Made by a program: the position numbers and the translations under genes. Shown here piece after piece: positions 17,490 to 28,011 of a stretch of DNA of 64,000 nt. Position 1 is the stretch's first letter, and each line of letters begins with the position of its first letter. The stretch is from Paraglaciecola sp. T6c (GTDB taxonomy: Bacteria > Pseudomonadota > Gammaproteobacteria > Enterobacterales > Alteromonadaceae): the NCBI RefSeq assembly GCF_000014225.1, contig NC_008228.1, positions 2,294,001 through 2,358,000 of the forward strand, in the 5' to 3' direction. The notes under the pieces are model-generated. The model was not told where the DNA came from. It saw only the letters and a program-made list of their open reading frames with translations, and ran no database searches.

Positions 17490-17766
17490 TACAAAGCTGG
17501 GAAGGGGCACGCCAGCAAGGCTGGGCCTAAAGACTTTACAGTGAGGCCTTGTAACATTTACTGCCATCATTCGTTTTACGCCGTTATTGCTGTGCACTGG
17601 CTATTCAGATTTTATCAATACACATTTTATTACGTTTGCTCTAGCGCATTAATGGCGCAGCCTCGCGGCCTTCTATTAAGTTACACACTCGTGCAAAATC
17701 CTTCTTGGCGTTGCATTTGCTCCCTTGGTCCTCGACTCCACATCCATTCATTTTAGGAGAGAGATT
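17490..17766. other. Intergenic stretch before aldehyde dehydrogenase
   Basis: 277 bases. A 71-codon reading at 17541-17756 has no recognisable motif. Probably holds the dehydrogenase promoter. No clear consensus elements were seen. Confidence 0.3.
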
Positions 17767-19143
17767 ATGTCAAACACAGTTAAAACGATTAACCCAACTA
17801 CCGAAGAGCAGCTAAAAGAATACACGCTGTTATCTACCGACGAAGCGATTAAAGCTGTCGATAATGCGGATGAGGCATTCCAACAGTGGAAGCTCACCAG
17901 CAGCGAAGAACGTGCAACACTGCTAAACAAAATGGCTGATGTGATAGATGCCAATAAAGACGAGCTTGTTACCCTGATGATAGATGAAATGGGTAAAGTA
18001 AAAGAGCAGGGCTATCAAGAGGTCGAATTGTGCGCCTCAATCTGCCGCTACAGCGCAGAACAAGGGCCGGAAATACTCGCCGATGAAGAGCGCGAGTACG
18101 AGCAAGGCAAAGCGATTGTTAGTTATCGCCCAATCGGGGTGGTGCTAGGCATTCAGCCATGGAATTTCCCGTTATATCAAGTGATCCGCTACAGCGCATC
18201 TAATTTGATGGCAGGTAACGTCACTGTACTGAAGCATGCTGCTAACGTCTTTGGCATGGCGGTTAAAATACAAGAGATGTACGAAGAAGCCGGTTTCCCT
18301 AAAGATGTCTACCAATCCTTATTGATTGATGGCGAAGCAGCAAGCGAATTGATTAAACACCCGAAAGTACGTGGTGTGTCTTTCACTGGCAGTGATGGCG
18401 TCGGTAAAAAGGTTGGCGCGTCTGCTGCTGAAAACGTGAAGATTTCGGTACTGGAACTGGGCAGCAATGACGCCTACGTGGTGTTAGATGATGCAGATAT
18501 CAAAGTGGCCGTTGAGGCGTGTGTAATGGGCCGTGTTATCAATAACGGTGAAACGTGTGTATCGGCTAAACGTTTTATTGTGACACAGAAAAACTACGAC
18601 GCGTTCAAAGAAGCATTCGTTGATGCTATGAAAAACATCAAAATGGATGATCCTAACCTTGAAGGCACTGACATTGGCCCCATGGCACGGGAAGACTTGC
18701 GTGACAAGTTACATGACCAAGTGACAGAATCAATCAAAGCGGGCGCGACGTGTTTAACCGGCGGTGAAGTACCAGATCGTAAAGGTTATTTCTACCCAGC
18801 CACTGTGCTTGAAAACGTTGAGCCAGGCTCACCCGCCTATGATGATGAGTTGTTCGGCCCGGTCGCATCATTGATCAAAGCCAAAGACGATGAAGATGCG
18901 ATGCGTATCGCTAATGACTCGCGCTATGGTCTGGGGGGCGGTATCTTTAGTCAGGACGAAGACAAAGCCATTCAGCTCGCTCGTGATGTGTTCGATACGG
19001 GCATGATCAATATCAATGGTTACGGCTTAGCGCACCCAAATCTGCCATTTGGCGGGGTAAAAGACAGCGGGTACGGTCGTGAACACGGTGGCTTTGGTAT
19101 CAAAGAATTTGTCAATGTTAAAGCCATCATGGTGACACAATAA
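17767..19143 (+). CDS. NAD(P)-dependent aldehyde dehydrogenase, succinate-semialdehyde dehydrogenase-like
   Basis: 458 residues from the ATG at 17767, chosen over an upstream in-frame start because TAGGAGAGAG lies just before it and MSNTVKTINPTTEEQLKEY is the normal family N-terminus. Visible motifs: GIQPWNFPLYQVIR near 122, FTGSDGVGKKVG, ELGSNDAYVV with the general-base Glu near 228, and NNGETCVSAKRF with the catalytic Cys near 263. It oxidises aldehydes to acids, and similarity to the Sad/GabD type suggests succinate semialdehyde, although Gly-Glu-Thr-Cys replaces the usual GQ(V/I)C. It ends at a shared bidirectional terminator facing the aminopeptidase gene. Confidence 0.88.
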   Translation: MSNTVKTINPTTEEQLKEYTLLSTDEAIKAVDNADEAFQQWKLTSSEERATLLNKMADVIDANKDELVTLMIDEMGKVKEQGYQEVELCASICRYSAEQGPEILADEEREYEQGKAIVSYRPIGVVLGIQPWNFPLYQVIRYSASNLMAGNVTVLKHAANVFGMAVKIQEMYEEAGFPKDVYQSLLIDGEAASELIKHPKVRGVSFTGSDGVGKKVGASAAENVKISVLELGSNDAYVVLDDADIKVAVEACVMGRVINNGETCVSAKRFIVTQKNYDAFKEAFVDAMKNIKMDDPNLEGTDIGPMAREDLRDKLHDQVTESIKAGATCLTGGEVPDRKGYFYPATVLENVEPGSPAYDDELFGPVASLIKAKDDEDAMRIANDSRYGLGGGIFSQDEDKAIQLARDVFDTGMININGYGLAHPNLPFGGVKDSGYGREHGGFGIKEFVNVKAIMVTQ

Positions 19144-19272
19144 ACCGCTTTTTCGATGAGAGCGCATGACAATCAAAACGATGTTGATATGCACTCACTG
19201 ATGACAAAGGGATTTAAAGGGATGATAGAAGGAATTTAAAGGGTTTAATAAGCGCAATATGAAGCGCAATAT

Positions 19273-19306
19273 AAAAAGGCAGCCAGATTATTCTGGCTGC
19301 CTTTTT
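19273..19306. terminator. Bidirectional rho-independent terminator
   Basis: A perfect 15-bp stem AAAAAGGCAGCCAGA / TCTGGCTGCCTTTTT with loop TTAT, ending in T runs on both strands, between the convergent dehydrogenase and aminopeptidase genes. Confidence 0.95.
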
Positions 19307-19350
19307 AGTTTCTGCTCGCCAATAGGGTATGTATTCAAGCGCGAGCCGCC

Positions 19351-21942
19351 TTAAAAGTAAGCAGTCGCTCCTTGCAGATACTGATTGAACGCGCCCTGAT
19401 TGGCTTGTTTCAACTTGGCACACTGCTTTGACTCATCTTGCGCTACGTCATAGCTACGGGCCATACCATCGTATTTGTCCATGTGCTTTTGATAAAAGCG
19501 CTGGGCTAAATCAATGTTGTGGTCGCTACAACTAGATGATACATATTCAGGCATACGCGCCACATGATAGGCCGGCATTTTCGCAGTCACTTGTTCCATG
19601 TTTTCATCTAACCATTGATACAATACATCCTGATCTTCTCTGGCTTGACTGGCCGTTGCAATAAACCCGAGTACATTGGCAGGGCTAACGGCATCATTTA
19701 ATGCCATATCAAGTACTTTACGCACAGTCACTGCCTCAGGGAATAACATGCCAAAGCGGATTGCGCTCTGGGTGTTAGCATCATTAGTGGCTAAATACGC
19801 CGCTTGATACTTGTCAAACCAGCGCTTGTCGCCATTAATCGCGAGGCTGCGCATAGCATTTGCGGCAATCGCTCGGCCAGTACTGGTGCTGTCATGCAGA
19901 AATTTTTCGGTGATGCGTTTGCTCTGTGCAATGACGTTGTCATTTTGAGTGTAGCGGCTAAGAAGGCCAAACACAGCATTACGCAGTCGACTCTGATCGT
20001 TGCTATCATTTTTGCCCTCAACGGTGCCTAAACGCGCAAACCAATGGCCCAATTTACTGTTTAAGAAATTAGCAAACAGGGTTTTGTTGTCGTTATCGAC
20101 TAAATAGGTGAGGTCGTTCAATGACGCTACCACAGAGCGTGCAACAACAGGATCTTTGTCCGTCGCTAGGGCATCAAGTACTGCCATATGTTGGTCTAAA
20201 GTGATTTTGTCAGCGTTGAGCAAAGCATCTGAGTTATACAGCAGTGATTTTTTCTCTCTGGCATTCAGCGCTTGCGTGTCTTCAAGTAGCGCATGCAATT
20301 GCGATGCAGGGATCTGCCAACGCATATAACCCATGGCATTATCGTTAGGGTAAATCCACTGGGCTGCGGCCAACTCAGGTAGATTCGTGTTGGCTTTATC
20401 TAAAAACAAGCGTGTGCGAATGATTTTGTCGTTTTTCTTGTACGTGATCGTAAGGGGCACTATCCAGGTCTGTGGGGGCACCTCGGCACCGGCTAAATGG
20501 TAACGGCTTTGGCTGATATCGCCGTTTTTAGCGAAGCTAACAAGAGGGTAAGCGGGTTGCTCTAAATACGTTTTCATCAACGCAGGCACATCAAAATCTG
20601 CGACAGTCGAGAGTACTTCCCACAAGTCATCTGCTTGGGCGTTACCCCAGGCATGTTTTCTCATGTAACTTTGCACACCTTTTTGAAACGGGGCTTCGCC
20701 CACTAACGCTTCGATCATTTGTAGAACCGACTCGCCCTTGCTGTAATTTAGGCCTAGGCCGTCCATGACATCGGTTTGGCTGCGTACCTCTTTTTTTACT
20801 GCACGTGTTGTCGGGCTCGCATCGGCTGCAAATGCACCTTCTTGCACCAGTTGCGCTTGGGTGTTTTGCTCAGGGTAAAGCGCCATGGTTATCTTGCTTT
20901 CCATCCAAGATGCAAACGCTTCGTTTAACCATAAATCATCCCACCACGCCATGGTGACCAAATTGCCGTACCACATGTGCGCAAGCTCATGGGCGATCGT
21001 TTGGGTCGGCCCGCTTTGCTCCGTTAAGCGAGGCTCATCGTCAAGCAGTAATAAGCTACTGCGATAGGTGACTAAGCCGGCGTTTTCCATTGCGCCGTGG
21101 GTAAAATTAGGCACGGCAATAAAATCGAGTTTTTCATAAGGGTAGGGCGTGCCGAAGTAATCTTCTAAGGCATCCAAAATTTTGGGTGTTTGCGCCACCG
21201 CGAATTTTGTACGGTGGGCTTGGCCTTTGGGGGTGTAAATCCTACCGGGCACGGATAATCCCGTGATTTCAGCTGAATCCATTTCGCCTACGGCAAAGGC
21301 GACTAAATAGCTCGGCATGGGTTTGGTCTTTTTAAATACGACGGTTTGCCACCCGTCAGCTTGGGTTCTTGATTCTACTGGGGTATTGGAAATCACCGTG
21401 TTGACCACAGGCGAAGTGATTGTCATTTTGTACGGAATTTTATAACTTGGCTCGTCAAACCCCGGAAATGCGCGGCGAGCGTGCATGTCTTCAAACTGGG
21501 TGAAAATGTAGTTTTTGCCCTCAAACGCGGATAAATACATGCCGTCTGAGGTGGTATTCACCTTGCCGGTAAATTGCATATGCAACTGATAGGTTTTGGC
21601 GGGCAATACGTCAGGCGCCTTACCGAGCTGTATATCATAGGATTGGCTTTCGACCGACAACGGGATATGACGCGAGCCGTCAATTATCTCGGCTTTATGC
21701 ACGTCTAAATCACGTTGATAAAAGCGCACTTCATCGGTGGCCTTCTCTATTGTCACTGTGATGGTGGTTTCACCGCTAAAGGTCGCTTGGTTTGGATCGA
21801 TCTTCAACATAATTTGTTGAAAGCTAGGTGTTACGTTATTGCCTAGGCGATAGGCCTCTTTATCGTCGTGCCCTTCGCCGGCAAACGCCTGTGTCATTAA
21901 AAACATGCTAAAGGCGGCTAGGCATCGTTGCATCAAACTCAT
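19351..21942 (-). CDS. Secreted M1-family (aminopeptidase N-like) metallopeptidase
   Basis: 863 residues. The signal peptide MSLMQRCLAAFSMFLMTQAFA suggests periplasmic or exported location. The M1 catalytic core is intact: exopeptidase motif GAMENAG near 283, and zinc site HELAHMWYGNLV near 317 with the downstream Glu in WLNEAFASWME. The C-terminal half is the ERAP1-like helical domain. It removes N-terminal residues from peptides. It differs from cytoplasmic PepN by its signal peptide. AGGGA precedes the ATG. Monocistronic, between two strong terminators. Confidence 0.92.
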   Translation of the reverse strand: MSLMQRCLAAFSMFLMTQAFAGEGHDDKEAYRLGNNVTPSFQQIMLKIDPNQATFSGETTITVTIEKATDEVRFYQRDLDVHKAEIIDGSRHIPLSVESQSYDIQLGKAPDVLPAKTYQLHMQFTGKVNTTSDGMYLSAFEGKNYIFTQFEDMHARRAFPGFDEPSYKIPYKMTITSPVVNTVISNTPVESRTQADGWQTVVFKKTKPMPSYLVAFAVGEMDSAEITGLSVPGRIYTPKGQAHRTKFAVAQTPKILDALEDYFGTPYPYEKLDFIAVPNFTHGAMENAGLVTYRSSLLLLDDEPRLTEQSGPTQTIAHELAHMWYGNLVTMAWWDDLWLNEAFASWMESKITMALYPEQNTQAQLVQEGAFAADASPTTRAVKKEVRSQTDVMDGLGLNYSKGESVLQMIEALVGEAPFQKGVQSYMRKHAWGNAQADDLWEVLSTVADFDVPALMKTYLEQPAYPLVSFAKNGDISQSRYHLAGAEVPPQTWIVPLTITYKKNDKIIRTRLFLDKANTNLPELAAAQWIYPNDNAMGYMRWQIPASQLHALLEDTQALNAREKKSLLYNSDALLNADKITLDQHMAVLDALATDKDPVVARSVVASLNDLTYLVDNDNKTLFANFLNSKLGHWFARLGTVEGKNDSNDQSRLRNAVFGLLSRYTQNDNVIAQSKRITEKFLHDSTSTGRAIAANAMRSLAINGDKRWFDKYQAAYLATNDANTQSAIRFGMLFPEAVTVRKVLDMALNDAVSPANVLGFIATASQAREDQDVLYQWLDENMEQVTAKMPAYHVARMPEYVSSSCSDHNIDLAQRFYQKHMDKYDGMARSYDVAQDESKQCAKLKQANQGAFNQYLQGATAYF

Positions 21943-22112
21943 AGTAAATCCCTGTTATTAATTGTTTTTAACTAAATGCAATGGCTTAGTGTGTTAAGCG
22001 CTTTGACTGCATTTGTTTGACGCGCAGATTAGGTGAAAACGGCAAAAATGCAACTAACAAAAAGTTAATACTTGTTTCGAAGAATAAGACGATGAGAACA
22101 GATGAGGAAAGG

Positions 22113-22138
22113 AAAAAGGCTCATTGCTGAGCCTTTTT
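22113..22138. terminator. Bidirectional terminator after acyl-CoA synthetase operon
   Basis: AAAAAGGCTCA, loop TTGC, TGAGCCTTTTT: a perfect 11-bp stem flanked by A and T runs, just beyond the 3' end of the minus-strand operon (22179). Confidence 0.9.
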
Positions 22139-22178
22139 ACGTGATGGTGACATTGAATTTCTAAAATAGATTCAAAAA

Positions 22179-23828
22179 TTAACCCGCTTCAGGAAACTCA
22201 TAATCTTCGAAGGATTTACGCAGTGCCAGCTTGTTCAATTTACCTGTGGCAGTGTGGGGCAGTTCATCTACAAATACCACATCGTCAGGCAAAGACCATT
22301 TATGCAATTTGTCGGTTAGGAAACTCAATATTTCAGCACTTGTGGCCTGTGAATCTGGGTTACGTACAGCAATCAATAACGGGCGTTCTGTCCACTTAGG
22401 ATGATAACGACCAATGGCCGCAGCTTCTGCGATAGCGGGATGGCCAACGGCTGCATTTTCAATATCGATAGAGCTTACCCATTCGCCGCCAGATTTAATC
22501 ACGTCTTTGGTGCGATCGGTAATTTGCATATACCCATCGGCATTAATCGTTGCTACGTCACCGGTATCAAACCAGCCTTTATCATCTACCGGGCAGCCTT
22601 CTTCGCCCGGTGTTTGCGACATGCCGTAATAGCCACTTATCACCCATGGGCCTCGAACTTTTAAGGCGCCAAACGCGACACCATCCCAAGGTAATTCGTT
22701 GTTGTCTTCATCGACGATACGCATTTCGATACCAAATACACCGCGGCCCTGTAGGGTTTGTAAGTCAGTGATTTGCTCATCGGTGTAGTCTTCCATACCG
22801 GGTTGTAAACCAAAGAATGTTCCCAAAGGGCTTGTCTCTGTCATACCCCAACCCTGATACACCATAGTGTCATGGTTGTCTTTGAAACGCTCAATGATGG
22901 CGCGAGGACAAGCCGCGCCGCCTACCGTTACTCGGCTAAGAGAAGGTATTTTTTTACCACTTTTATCTAAATAGGTCAGTAGGGCCAACCATATAGTGGG
23001 TACACCAGAACTAAACGTGACTTTCTCAGTTTCAATCAGGTCGTGGAGTGTCTCGCCATCACCCATTTTAGGACCAGGCATCACCAATTTAGCACCAGTC
23101 ATAATGGTAGCGTAGGGTAAACCCCATGCATTAACGTGAAACATAGGGACTACTGGTAACACGGTTTCTCGCCCTGATGCATTAGTTACATCAGGTAGCG
23201 CCCCAGCATAAGCGTGCAGTAATGTTGAACGATGGCTGTACACCACGCCTTTAGGGTTACCTGTGGTGCCTGATGTGTAACACATCCCGCTGGCGGTGTT
23301 TTCGTCAAACTCAGGCCATGTAAAATCACTAGACTGGTCAGCAATGAGTTCTTCATAGCAAAACACATTTTCAAGCGTGGTATCAGGCATATTGGCTTTG
23401 CTGGTCAACACGATAAACGCTTCTACTTTGGGCAGATGAGGGGCAAGGGCCTCGACTAATGGCATGACCAACACGTCAACAAAAATGAATCTGTCTTGTG
23501 CGTGATTAATGATGTAGTTAACCTGCTCTGGAAACAATTTAGGGTTGATGGTGTGGCACACCATACCACTGCCTGACACGGCGTAATAAAGCTCCAAGTG
23601 GCGGTAGTCGTTCCATGCTAGCGTGCCGATGCGATCTCCAAACTTAGCACCCAATGACGCAAGCGCGTTGGCTAACTTACGGGTACGCGTCGCTAAATCT
23701 TTGTAGGTATAACGGTGGCGCGGATTGTCAGAGGTAACAGAGACGATTTCACGCTTTGGATAGTTCCTCTCAGCGTGTTTTAAAATGTTTGAAATCATCA
23801 ACTGTGAGTTCATCATTAGAGCTTGCAT
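22179..23828 (-). CDS. Medium/long-chain acyl-CoA synthetase (AlkK-like)
   Basis: Activates fatty acids to acyl-CoA using ATP. 549 residues of the ANL superfamily: P-loop [11 protein letters not shown] near 188, [11 protein letters not shown] near 340, [20 protein letters not shown] near 415-440, [10 protein letters not shown], and the C-terminal catalytic Lys in [11 protein letters not shown] near 532. The sequence style matches the AlkK/medium-chain group from alkane-degradation loci. Last gene of a minus-strand operon with SDR and haloalkane dehalogenase (gaps 77 and 14 bp). AAGGAA precedes the ATG at 23828. Confidence 0.9.
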   Translation of the reverse strand: MQALMMNSQLMISNILKHAERNYPKREIVSVTSDNPRHRYTYKDLATRTRKLANALASLGAKFGDRIGTLAWNDYRHLELYYAVSGSGMVCHTINPKLFPEQVNYIINHAQDRFIFVDVLVMPLVEALAPHLPKVEAFIVLTSKANMPDTTLENVFCYEELIADQSSDFTWPEFDENTASGMCYTSGTTGNPKGVVYSHRSTLLHAYAGALPDVTNASGRETVLPVVPMFHVNAWGLPYATIMTGAKLVMPGPKMGDGETLHDLIETEKVTFSSGVPTIWLALLTYLDKSGKKIPSLSRVTVGGAACPRAIIERFKDNHDTMVYQGWGMTETSPLGTFFGLQPGMEDYTDEQITDLQTLQGRGVFGIEMRIVDEDNNELPWDGVAFGALKVRGPWVISGYYGMSQTPGEEGCPVDDKGWFDTGDVATINADGYMQITDRTKDVIKSGGEWVSSIDIENAAVGHPAIAEAAAIGRYHPKWTERPLLIAVRNPDSQATSAEILSFLTDKLHKWSLPDDVVFVDELPHTATGKLNKLALRKSFEDYEFPEAG

Positions 23829-23905
23829 TTACGGTTCCTTATTCACATCAAAGGGCAATTAGATTGCCCCTTTTAATACATTAGTTAATAGCTAGTTTTT
23901 CGTTA

Positions 23906-24673
23906 CTACCAAGCAGTCACACCACCATCAAGGGCGATAGATTGACCTGTCATGTAGGTGTTGCCGGGTGAAAGCACTAATAGCATGGCGTTAACAATTT
24001 CTTGGGGCGTAGCAAGGCGCTTCATCGGGCAACCTACTGCTAATTGATTAATGCCTTCTTGCGATATTTCACCGTCAATATTCAATATATTGGTTGGAGT
24101 ATAGAAAGGACATATTGAGTTTGCGCGGATACCTTTGCGTGCATATTCAATCGCCGCCGTTTTGGTTAACCCGATAACCGCGTGTTTTGCTGCTGAGTAA
24201 GCAGCGCCTTTCGGTGCACCACCCAGACCAGCAAGTGAACTCACGTTTAGAATATGACCGCTACCTTGTTTAAGCATGACTTCAATTTGGTACTTCATGC
24301 CGAACATAACGCCTTTGACGTTCACGTCCATTTGTTTGTCCATGGTCGCTTCATCAAGGGTGTGCATAGGTGCCATGCTGTGAGCGATGCCTGCGTTGTT
24401 GACGCCAATGTCCACTCGACCAAATTTGTCCATCGCGCTGTCAACCATGGCTTTGCAATCAGCTTCTTTTGATACATCGCAATGCTGGGCGACAATGCTA
24501 TCTGCAAATTCACTCAGGCCTTCAACTGTTTCGGCTAAACCTTTTGGGTCGATATCGCTGATCACCAACTTACAACCACGCTCAGCTAACCCTTTTGACA
24601 ATAAACGACCGAAGCCACTGCCTGCACCCGTAATTAATGCCACTTGACCGTTAAAATCTAATAATGAATCCAT
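23906..24673 (-). CDS. Short-chain dehydrogenase/reductase (SDR)
   Basis: 255-residue classical SDR: cofactor motif TGAGSGFG (15-22), NNAG (92-95), catalytic Ser145/146, Tyr159 and Lys163 in YSAAK, and a C-terminal MTGQSIALDGGVTAW. Asp40 after the second strand (VISDID) suggests NAD rather than NADP. Placed between the haloalkane dehalogenase and the acyl-CoA synthetase, it could oxidise the alcohol released by dehalogenation or act on a 3-hydroxyacyl intermediate. The substrate is inferred only. Confidence 0.88.
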   Translation of the reverse strand: MDSLLDFNGQVALITGAGSGFGRLLSKGLAERGCKLVISDIDPKGLAETVEGLSEFADSIVAQHCDVSKEADCKAMVDSAMDKFGRVDIGVNNAGIAHSMAPMHTLDEATMDKQMDVNVKGVMFGMKYQIEVMLKQGSGHILNVSSLAGLGGAPKGAAYSAAKHAVIGLTKTAAIEYARKGIRANSICPFYTPTNILNIDGEISQEGINQLAVGCPMKRLATPQEIVNAMLLVLSPGNTYMTGQSIALDGGVTAW

Positions 24674-24687
24674 GTTGATACTCGCTT

Positions 24688-25608
24688 TTAATCTGTTGAA
24701 ATGGGGTTGTCGTTAATAAATTGCAGTAATACTTTCGCTAACTGCTGTGGTTGATCTTCTTGCAAAAAATGCCCGCCCTGCGTGATCGTGGTGTGAGACT
24801 GACCTTGAGTGCCAGGGATCAGTTTTTGCATTATTTTATCGCCGCCAGCGGTAACCGGGTCGCTATCGCTGAACGCCGTGATAAAAGGCTTGTTAAATTG
24901 CTGTAGAACTTGCCACGCTTTACGATTGTTCTGCGTTTGTGGGTCGTCTGTTGTCGCAGGCACCAATAAAGGGAATTGGCGCACGCCTGCTTTGTGCGCT
25001 TCAGTAGGAAAGGGCGCATCGTAAGCGTTTAGTACGTCAGTGGATAACGCTGTCACTGTGGCGCCTTTTATAATCCCTGCAACCGGAAATTCAGGTACTT
25101 CTTGTGAAAAAGCGCGCCACTTCATAAAGGCTTCACCTGGGGGATGATCGCCGGTGGGTAGCATAGTGTTTGCTGCTAATACACGTGCAAACAACTCTGG
25201 GTGCTCAGCCACTAAACGCAACCCGAGCAAGCCGCCCCAATCTTGGCAGACTAGTGTGACTTGCTTTAAATTAAGTTGTGTAAGGATGTTACGGATCCAA
25301 TCGAGATGCCGCTGGTAAGTATAGTCGCAGCGCTGGGTGGGTTTATCAGAACGTCCAAAACCAATTAAGTCAGGTGCAATGACCCGATAGCCTTTATCGG
25401 CAATGGGTTTGATCATGTCTCTGTATAAATAACTCCACGATGGTTCACCATGAAGCATTAAGACCACTTCACCTTCTTTGCTACCTTCATCTAGGTAGTG
25501 CATGCGTAAGTTGCCGCCTTCAAAATCGTCTACTTCTATATAATGAGGCGCGAACGAGTAACCCGACAAACCTTCGAAACAGTCGTCTGAGGTGCGTAAA
25601 TATTGCAT
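24688..25608 (-). CDS. Haloalkane dehalogenase, HLD-I type
   Basis: Hydrolyses carbon-halogen bonds to an alcohol plus halide. The alpha/beta-hydrolase core is complete: HGEPSWSYLYRD (53-64), nucleophile Asp123 followed by halide-binding Trp124 in CQDWGG, an acidic residue in SDSDPVTAG, and the catalytic His in GGHFLQED. A Trp in FMKWRAF fits the second halide-stabilising Trp of subfamily I. I start at Met 25608 (MQYLRTSDDCFEG) rather than eight codons upstream because AGGAAG lies 6 bases before it and family members begin there. First gene of the minus-strand operon, divergent from the beta-oxidation genes. Activity on natural substrates is unproven. Confidence 0.85.
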   Translation of the reverse strand: MQYLRTSDDCFEGLSGYSFAPHYIEVDDFEGGNLRMHYLDEGSKEGEVVLMLHGEPSWSYLYRDMIKPIADKGYRVIAPDLIGFGRSDKPTQRCDYTYQRHLDWIRNILTQLNLKQVTLVCQDWGGLLGLRLVAEHPELFARVLAANTMLPTGDHPPGEAFMKWRAFSQEVPEFPVAGIIKGATVTALSTDVLNAYDAPFPTEAHKAGVRQFPLLVPATTDDPQTQNNRKAWQVLQQFNKPFITAFSDSDPVTAGGDKIMQKLIPGTQGQSHTTITQGGHFLQEDQPQQLAKVLLQFINDNPISTD

Positions 25609-25871
25609 TAATGACTTCCTAACGTTGTGCAAATAACGGTGTGTAAGTGCTTTGTTAATTTTGTAAACGGAGTATTAGAAAATCATTTGGCTCATCAAAA
25701 GTCAACTCGCCTAAATTAATGCAGAAGTATGAATTTAATGAATAATATGTGGCAGTTGAATTTTTCTACGTTATTACCTCTAATTATTAATCAATATAAA
25801 ACCAATAAATTTGGATGATTCAACTCCCTGACCTAGTATTCGTTTACTAATTTATCTGGTAAGAGGTGTTT
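25609..25871. promoter_or_regulatory. Divergent promoter region between dehalogenase and beta-oxidation operons
   Basis: 263 AT-rich bases separating two outward-reading operons. No operator of known consensus was recognised. Both operons must start here, so shared regulation is plausible. Confidence 0.5.
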
Positions 25872-27980
25872 ATGAGTCAAGCAGTGATAGCTGAAGTACA
25901 AGGAAATGTCGCGGTTTTGTATATGCAGAGCCCACCGGTTAATGCGTTATCTAAGTCAGTTCGTGTTGGCTTAATTGAAAACATTAACCAAGCGCTGGAC
26001 AACGATCAGGTCGAAGCAATTGTAATCTCATCTAAGTTAGCATTGTTCTCTGGCGGTGCTGATATCAGTGAATTTTCTGGCGGTAATTTAGAGCCGCATC
26101 TACCTACCGTTTTAGATGTTATCGAAAATGCAAGTAAGCCAGTTATTGCCGTACTCAATGGCCCTGCTTTTGGTGGTGGTCTAGAAGTGGCGCTTTCATG
26201 TCATTATCGCGTTACGTTTGCCAGTAACAAGGTTGGCTTGCCAGAAGTGAATTTAGGTATATTACCTGGCGCGGGCGGTACTCAGCGCCTTCCTCGTTTG
26301 GCAGGCGTGGCAAAAGCACTCGATATGATAGTGTCGGGACGCCCAGAAAAAGCCAGCAAGTTAGCAGGTGTATTTGACTTAATAGTTGAAGACCCAACAA
26401 ACTTACTCAGTGAAGCAATGGCATTTGTCCAAAAAGTGGTTGCTGAGGGTGCGAAGGTGCGCAAAACCTCTGATGTGGCTATTGATAAAGCTAGCGCGCC
26501 TGATGAGCTATTTGCTCAATATCGTCAAGGCCTTAAAAAGCAAGCTCGCGGATTTTTTGCCCCTGAGCGTTGTATCCAAGCTGTTGAAGCATCTGTTTCG
26601 TTGCCATTTGAGCAAGGCTTGGTGCGTGAAAGTGAATTGTTCATGGAATGCATGGGCTCGAAAGAAGCTCGCGCACAGCAGCACTTTTTCTTTGCAGAGC
26701 GCGCGGCTGCTCACGTGAGCGATTACGACAAATCCACACCTACCCGAGATATCAAAAAGGTCGGCATTATTGGCGCAGGCACCATGGGCGGCGGGATCGC
26801 TATGAACTTCGCCAATGCTGGTATACCGGTCATCATGCTTGAACTTAAGCAAGAGGCATTGGACAAGGGCCTTGCGCTTATTCGTAAGAACTACGAAAAC
26901 TCCGCTAAGAAAGGCAAGCTTACCCAACAAGCTGTTGAAGATCGCATGGCGTTATTGCAAGGTTCAACTGAATACGAAGCACTAAGCGACGTAGATTTAG
27001 TTATTGAAGCCGTTTTCGAAAAGATGTCAGTCAAAAAAGAAGTATTTGGTGCACTGGATAAAGTATGTAAGAAAGGCGCCATACTCGCTTCAAACACCTC
27101 TACTTTAGATGTCAACGAAATTGCGGCGTCTACATCACGTCCTGAAGATGTGATTGGTTTGCACTTCTTTAGCCCAGCTAACGTGATGAAACTGCTTGAA
27201 GTCGTCAAAGCTGAAAAAACCTCTGCAGACGTTATCAAAACCTGTATGCAGATGGCGAAGAAAATCAATAAAGTCGCTGTGCTGGTTGGTGTTTGTTTCG
27301 GCTTTGTGGGTAACCGCATGATCGAACCGTACGGCCGTGAAGCCGCTCGCTTAATGCTTGAAGGGGCTACGCCGCAGCAAATCGACAAAGTGATTTACGA
27401 TTTTGGTTTGCCTATGGGCCCATTCACCATGGGAGACATGGCAGGCTTAGACATCGGTTTTTACGTACGCGAATCACGACGTGAATTTATTGCCCATGAT
27501 CCGAGTTACTGTGTGGTATCTGACCGCTTAGTGAAACAAGGTCGTGTCGGTCTTAAATCTGGTCGCGGTGCTTATATGTATGAGCCGGGTAACAGAATGC
27601 CGATCCCTGACCCTGAAGTGGTTGAAATGGCAAAAGAAGAGGCCGCACGTTTAGGCATTGCCCAACGTGACATCTCAGACCAAGAAATTCTAGAGCGCAT
27701 TATCTTTCCTTTGATTAACGAAGGTGCATTGATTTTGGAAGAAGGTATTGCCGCTAAATCAAGCGATATCGATGTTATTTATGTTTATGGTTACGGCTTC
27801 CCGGTTTACCGCGGCGGTCCTATGCAATACGCAGATGAAATTGGCTTGAAAAAAGTTTATGACGCGATGTGTAAATATCGCGATGAATTAGGTGAGTACG
27901 GCGGCCACTGGTTTGAACCAGCTCCGTTGTTGAAACAACTGGCTGAGCAGGGCAAACGCTTTGCAGATTTCAAACAGTAA
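25872..27980 (+). CDS. Bifunctional enoyl-CoA hydratase / 3-hydroxyacyl-CoA dehydrogenase
   Basis: Catalyses hydration and NAD-dependent oxidation in beta-oxidation. 702 residues from the ATG at 25872 (AGAGG just upstream). N-terminal crotonase domain: [18 protein letters not shown] near 100 and [19 protein letters not shown] near 125. The dehydrogenase NAD site [20 protein letters not shown] is near 297, [14 protein letters not shown] near 435, and the second C-terminal domain carries [14 protein letters not shown] near 640. The domain order resembles peroxisomal-type bifunctional enzymes and FadJ. First gene of an operon with thiolase and acyl-CoA dehydrogenase. Confidence 0.93.
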   Translation: MSQAVIAEVQGNVAVLYMQSPPVNALSKSVRVGLIENINQALDNDQVEAIVISSKLALFSGGADISEFSGGNLEPHLPTVLDVIENASKPVIAVLNGPAFGGGLEVALSCHYRVTFASNKVGLPEVNLGILPGAGGTQRLPRLAGVAKALDMIVSGRPEKASKLAGVFDLIVEDPTNLLSEAMAFVQKVVAEGAKVRKTSDVAIDKASAPDELFAQYRQGLKKQARGFFAPERCIQAVEASVSLPFEQGLVRESELFMECMGSKEARAQQHFFFAERAAAHVSDYDKSTPTRDIKKVGIIGAGTMGGGIAMNFANAGIPVIMLELKQEALDKGLALIRKNYENSAKKGKLTQQAVEDRMALLQGSTEYEALSDVDLVIEAVFEKMSVKKEVFGALDKVCKKGAILASNTSTLDVNEIAASTSRPEDVIGLHFFSPANVMKLLEVVKAEKTSADVIKTCMQMAKKINKVAVLVGVCFGFVGNRMIEPYGREAARLMLEGATPQQIDKVIYDFGLPMGPFTMGDMAGLDIGFYVRESRREFIAHDPSYCVVSDRLVKQGRVGLKSGRGAYMYEPGNRMPIPDPEVVEMAKEEAARLGIAQRDISDQEILERIIFPLINEGALILEEGIAAKSSDIDVIYVYGYGFPVYRGGPMQYADEIGLKKVYDAMCKYRDELGEYGGHWFEPAPLLKQLAEQGKRFADFKQ

Positions 27981-28011
27981 CACCTACTTAACCGATTAAA
28001 TAGAGAGAAAA

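Noticed and set aside
17541-17756. 71-codon frame before the aldehyde dehydrogenase
   Set aside because: It overlaps the dehydrogenase leader and has no ribosome-binding site or family features.
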